NCBI GenBank assembly: GCA_032207245.1
Contig: CM063500.1
Span: 59,165,076-59,229,075 of the forward strand
DNA from: Pardosa pseudoannulata
Taxonomy: Eukaryota > Arthropoda > Arachnida > Araneae > Lycosidae
Direction: 5' to 3'
Length of the DNA: 64,000 nt
In this document: positions 59,852 through 64,000 of the stretch, piece after piece
Layout of the letters: every line of letters starts with the position of its first letter
Position numbering within the stretch: position 1 is the first letter of the stretch
Translations under genes and position numbers: made by a program
The notes under the pieces: generated by a model
What the model was told of the DNA's origin: nothing
What the model saw: only the letters and a program-made list of their open reading frames with translations
The model's database searches: none

Positions 59852-60949
59852 ATGGACCATAATTGTTTGTGGATTGCAGCTGCTGTAAATGGAATTTACT
59901 TTACCAAACATGTTTCCAAAAAGTTAAAATACATTTCATGGTTTGGAGCAATTATTGTATGTTTATGCGCGTTGCATATATGTACTTTAATATTTGCTGA
60001 ATATGTCAGATACAAAGAAGATCATGATACGAAAGTCATGCTAGCTTATTTGTCTTTTACCATAAGTACTCTTATTTCGTGGATTTTGCTCTTTCTCAAA
60101 AAAGAAATAATCAGTCAACTTGTCTCTCGCATCTATATCTATCGAAAGATTTTAAATGTTCCCCGACACCCCAAAAAAATTAATATCAACGTCTTACTTG
60201 TAATGAATTGTCTGTTTTTAGTGTGTGTCATGGCAATTGACTTAAAAATAAAAAATATGTGCAACGCGGAAAATATTAATTTCTGGTATTATGGTTATGA
60301 AGTGAATAACTCTATCGTTTCAAATTTATCTATTATATTTGGCAGCTTTTCGTATTATTTTTTACTTTCGTACACAATTACTCTTATACTTATTATAGTC
60401 TGCTATATTGAATATCATTGTGGGGAAATATTGAGCGCTTTTAACCGTAAGTTACAGAATTCATCGTTTACTCTGCGTGAATCGTATGTTATTGATATAA
60501 CATCTATGTACTTCGCAATCACAGAAATGCTGCTCGAGTTGAAATCTGTTATGTCTTCACTGTTGTTTACCATATTGCTGTGCAATAGTATTGGTGCATT
60601 CACTTCACTATCTTGTTTAATGCTGTATTCCAAAATCCCAAATACAATTGTACTAGAAACTGCTGTCAATGGCCTAGTGTGTGTTTTCGGGATTACTGCC
60701 ATTACACTTTTTGGTAGTTTGATACCAAAGCGTTTAGCAGACATCAGAATGAGTACTGGAAGGTTAATCGAAAGACATGGAATAAACTTTTGCAATCAAA
60801 AGAAAGTTATGTTTTTATTAAAAAGAATCGAGAGAAAAGAAGTAATATACATGACAGCAGGAGGTATGGTTAACATTCAGATGAATCTTTTGTTGACAAC
60901 ATTTGGAGCTATGCTTACTTATGGATTACTGCTAATAAATATGAGGTAA
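59852..60949 (+). CDS. Gustatory receptor-like 7-TM protein, copy 4 (GR4)
   Basis: Predicted GR-family chemoreceptor, seven membrane segments, 365 residues when started at the ATG at 59852 (MDHNCLWIAAAVNG), which aligns with the other copies; the frame is open to an earlier ATG at 59828 that would add eight residues. Landmarks: YIEYHCGEILS at 185-195, where the usual Arg is His, FGSLIP in place of CGC(M/L)IP at 287-292, RIERKEVIYMTAGGMV, and LLLTTFGAMLTYGLLLINMR. Closest to GR3. Its last ~70 coding bases and 3' flank are the seed of a tandem array running to 62765, so its transcript may terminate in or read through repeated copies of its own tail. Intronless and apparently intact. Confidence 0.88.
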   Translation: MDHNCLWIAAAVNGIYFTKHVSKKLKYISWFGAIIVCLCALHICTLIFAEYVRYKEDHDTKVMLAYLSFTISTLISWILLFLKKEIISQLVSRIYIYRKILNVPRHPKKININVLLVMNCLFLVCVMAIDLKIKNMCNAENINFWYYGYEVNNSIVSNLSIIFGSFSYYFLLSYTITLILIIVCYIEYHCGEILSAFNRKLQNSSFTLRESYVIDITSMYFAITEMLLELKSVMSSLLFTILLCNSIGAFTSLSCLMLYSKIPNTIVLETAVNGLVCVFGITAITLFGSLIPKRLADIRMSTGRLIERHGINFCNQKKVMFLLKRIERKEVIYMTAGGMVNIQMNLLLTTFGAMLTYGLLLINMR

Positions 60950-62765
60950 TGTTAATATATAAATGGATTAATGACATCATTACACTAGTACATTGAATAC
61001 ATTTGTGACAGAATTATAAAAGCTCGTAAGTGTTTTAAAAGTTTAAACAAAGTCTAAAAATCTACTAAGGTAACAACAACACTACAACATTTTAAATATC
61101 AGTTCAATCAGTTTTTTTTATATGGATCTAAAGCTTAGAAGCTAACTGTAGTTCAAATAATGAAACTAATTTACTTTGAAATAAATTTGTAAGGATAATT
61201 ATAAAAATCTGTTGGCCACATAACCATAACAAATTACAAGCTTCTGAAGAATACCAATTCAATCTTTTATTGACATCATTTGGAGCTATTCTTACTTATG
61301 GATTACTATTAATAAATATGAGGTACTGGTAATATATAAATGGATTAATGACATCATTACACTAGTACATTGAATACATTTGTGACAGAATTTTAACAGC
61401 TCGTAACTGTTTTAAAAGAAAGTTTAAACAAAGTCTAGAAATCTACTAAGATAACAATAACATTACAACATAAAATATCTAGTTCAATCAGTTCTTTTAT
61501 ATGGATCCAAAGCTTGGAAGCTAATTGTGGCTCAAACAATGAAACTAATTTACTTTAAAATAAATTTGTAAGGATAATTATAAAAATCTGTTGGCCACGT
61601 AACCATAACTTATTACAAGCTTCTGGAGAATACCAATTCAATCTTTTATTGACATCATTTGGAGCTATGCTTACATATTACTGTTAATAAATATGAGGTA
61701 ATGGTAATATATAAATTGATTAATGACATCATTACACTTGTACACTGAAGACAGAATTATAAAAGCTCTATCTGTTTTAAAAGTTTAATCAGAATATAGA
61801 AATCTATTAAGATAGAATAACAAATAACACTACAACGTTTTAAATATCTAGTTTAATCAGTTCTTGTATATGGATCCAAAGCTTGGAAGCTAACAATAGC
61901 CCAAGCAATAAAACTAATTTACTTTCAAAATACATTTTTAAGGATAATTATAAAAATCTGTTGGCCACGTAACCATAACTTATTACAAGCTTCTGGAGAA
62001 TACCAATTCAATCTTTTATTGACAACATTTAGAGCTATGCTTACGTATGGATTACTGTTAATAAATATGTAGTAATGCTAATTTGTAAATGGATTAATGA
62101 CATCATTACACTAGTACATGGAAGACATTTGTGACAGAATTATAAAAGCTCTTAACTGTTTTAAAAGTTTAAACAAAGTCTAAAAATCTACTAAGATAAC
62201 AACAACGCTACAACTTTTTAAATATCTAGTTCAATCAGTTCTTGTATATGGATCCAAAGCTTGGAAGCTAACTGTAGCTCAAACAATAAAATTAATTTAC
62301 TTTCAAAATAATTTTTTAAGGATAATTATAAAAATCTGTTGGCCACATAACCATAACAAATTACAAGCTTCTGGAGAATACCAATTCAAACTTTTATTGA
62401 CATCATTTGGAGCTATGCTTACTTATGGATTACTGTTAATAAATATGAGGTAATGGTAATATATAAATGGATTAATGACATCATTACACCTGTACACTTA
62501 AGACAGAATTATAAAAGCTCGTACCTGTTTTAAAAGTTTAAACAAAATGTAGAAATCTATTAAGATAGAATAACAAATAACACTACAACTTTTTAAATAG
62601 CTAGTTCAATCAGTTCTTTTATATGGATCCAAAGTTTGTGTAAGCTAATTGTAGCTCAAACAATGAAACTAATTTACTTTAAAATAAATTTTTATGGATA
62701 ATTATAAAAATCTATTAGCCATATAACCGTTACTGGTTACAAGCTTCTGGAGAATACCAATTCAA
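60881..62765 (+). repeat. ~375-bp tandem array of GR4 tail plus LINE RT fragment, five units
   Basis: CATTTGGAGCT (or the close variant CATTTAGAGCT) occurs at 60900, 61277, 61656, 62026 and 62404 (periods 377, 379, 370 and 378). Each unit holds the coding end of the GR4 gene from FNLLLTSFGA to INMR, about 110 bp of its 3' flank (TTAATGACATCATTACACTA), and about 190 bp of a LINE reverse-transcriptase C-terminal region. Unit 1 is the end of the intact GR4 gene. Unit 3 has a 4-bp deletion in the GR part, and unit 4 ends in TAG in place of AGG-TAA. The last unit exits at 62757 into uninterrupted LINE sequence. Confidence 0.93.
62184..62453 (+). pseudogene. In-frame LINE-RT/GR-tail chimeric reading frame
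   Basis: Eighty-nine codons are open without an ATG near the start. The first ~68 residues carry LFKYLVQSVLVYGSKAWKL and, further on, FLRIIIKICWPHN and KLQASGEYQF, the C-terminal reverse-transcriptase pattern (VLxYGSxxW, then xLRxIxxIxWP) of RTE/Jockey-type LINEs. The frame then continues without a break as KLLLTSFGAMLTYGLLLINM, the last membrane segment of GR4, and stops at the GR stop codon. The homologous units upstream carry frameshifts in the LINE part. Whether it is ever translated is unknown. Confidence 0.7.
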
Positions 62766-63238
62766 AAAACATAGAATAAAACACTAAAGAAGTAAGATGG
62801 CGTTTCTCCGGCCGTATACTACGAATGGTTTGGTTTAGAGTGCTACGGTCTACTTTCTGCAACACGAGGGCTAATGAGGCCGGGACCTACAGCTTAAAGC
62901 TGATTCCGAACGGCTTTGAACTTCCATGCCGCTGCGGAATTCAAACCAACGAACTCCGGTACCGAGCACCCCAAATAATCGGCCATCTTTCGACGTATAC
63001 TACGAATGGGTTCAAACGAAGTGGCCAGAGTTGTCCTTTACAAGGAATACGGGGGAAGTAGTTGGCGTTGTCTCTTCAGACAAACTTGAACGATGGAAAA
63101 AAATTAAAAACTCGGATGATGAATAGAAATTATGCTGAATGATCAAGTTGGACGGAAACAAAAAGAGCTACAGAGGACAAGATGAGATGGAGATCAAAAT
63201 TAAATACCTTATATTCCTATAGAAATGAAAATAAGTGA
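62560..63238 (+). pseudogene. LINE (RTE/Jockey-type) reverse-transcriptase C-terminus, split by a SINE
   Basis: This is the native continuation of the LINE after the array: GEYQF is followed by KKHRIK, then VRWRFSGRILRM (62798-62828) interrupted by the SINE at 62829, and resumes after it. The frame ends RWRSKLNTLYSYRNENK with TGA at 63236-63238. The RW-x-F-x-G-x-x-L-R-M and the terminal RWRSxxxxLxSxRNEx(D/N)K are typical last motifs of these LINE ORFs. Multiple frameshifts; inactive. Confidence 0.7.
62829..62993 (-). mobile_element. tRNA-derived SINE, near full length, perfect 16-bp TSD
   Basis: Reverse-oriented copy with tail, B-box-like GGAATTCAAACC complement and head. CGTATACTACGAATGG is identical at 62813-62828 and 62994-63009. 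It interrupts the LINE C-terminus. Frames starting at 62825 and 62926 are SINE/LINE mosaics, not genes. Confidence 0.92.
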
Positions 63239-63292
63239 GGATAATGACATTAGTACCAACTGCATAAATCATTCTCCGAACAGTTAGGAATA

Positions 63293-63352
63293 TGCAATAA
63301 CGGGATTCGAACCTACAGACTTCAGTTTTGACACCGACTTAACAATTCAATG
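63293..63352 (-). other. tRNA-like fragment with consensus B box
   Basis: The minus strand contains GGTTCGAATCCCG, preceded by an anticodon-loop-like stretch (GTGTCAAAACTGAAG). No acceptor pairing; likely a tRNA-derived repeat fragment. Confidence 0.45.
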
Positions 63353-63487
63353 AACAATCAGCTTTTTCTTGAAAAAGTCCTAAAATCGGGTGTGGGTGAA
63401 AAAGAAATTGCAACATTATATGCAAAAAGAAATATTGAGGACAATGTGTGTGGTACTTTGAGTTTGCTTATGGAAAATACTGTGTTC

Positions 63488-63984
<497 letters not shown>

Positions 63985-64000
63985 ATATACATATATACAT

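Noticed and set aside
62825..63126. Two overlapping plus-strand frames as small genes
   Set aside because: They are composites of an antisense SINE and a decayed LINE C-terminus.

Overview
This is a gene-poor, AT-rich eukaryotic window that is almost certainly from an arthropod and most likely an arachnid such as a spider. Three things point there. Four intronless insect/arachnid-type gustatory receptor (GR) genes are present. The transposon mix (mariner, Tc1, pogo/Tigger, hAT, piggyBac, BEL/Pao, a LINE) and a tRNA-derived SINE are typical of arthropods. Very long compound (AC)n(AT)n microsatellites are everywhere. The species assignment is inference; no database was consulted.

Layout. 1-9.1 kb is transposon-rich: three pogo/Tigger-like elements, a SINE with perfect target-site duplications (TSDs), and a hAT element with a perfect 8-bp TSD that holds a second hAT and is abutted by a SINE tail. 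9.9-20.1 kb is a minus-strand spliced gene that I identify as SKA3 (outer-kinetochore Ska complex subunit). Its first two coding exons are separated by a 9.8-kb intron filled with a 1.4-kb tandem array, two hAT copies, microsatellites and a broken LTR-retrotransposon gag fragment. 20.5-26.8 kb holds a MITE, a decayed hAT with perfect palindromes, a 585-bp long-TIR transposon and a GC-richer stretch of unknown nature.

26.9-60.9 kb is a same-strand GR cluster with genes at 27.7, 32.5, 46.9 and 59.9 kb. With the starts chosen here, all four proteins are exactly 365 residues and their motifs sit at identical positions. Between them lie decayed Tc1, mariner, piggyBac, BEL/Pao and Tigger copies, a two-variant satellite (39.2-40.4 kb), a fold-back structure around a 0.9-kb AT microsatellite (45 kb), a seven-copy 119-bp minisatellite (54.3-55.1 kb) and a repeated BEL/Pao-associated block (55.2-58.2 kb).

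60.9-64 kb is the most unusual part. The last ~70 bp of the fourth GR gene plus its 3' flank, which carries the C-terminal reverse-transcriptase region of a LINE, is tandemly repeated five times. In one unit the LINE reading frame runs in frame into the GR terminal transmembrane segment and ends at the GR stop codon. The LINE's own C-terminus follows, split by a SINE with a perfect 16-bp TSD. The functional genes visible are therefore four candidate chemoreceptors and one mitotic gene; nearly everything else is mobile or tandem-repeat DNA. No rRNA, convincing tRNA gene or CRISPR array was found.
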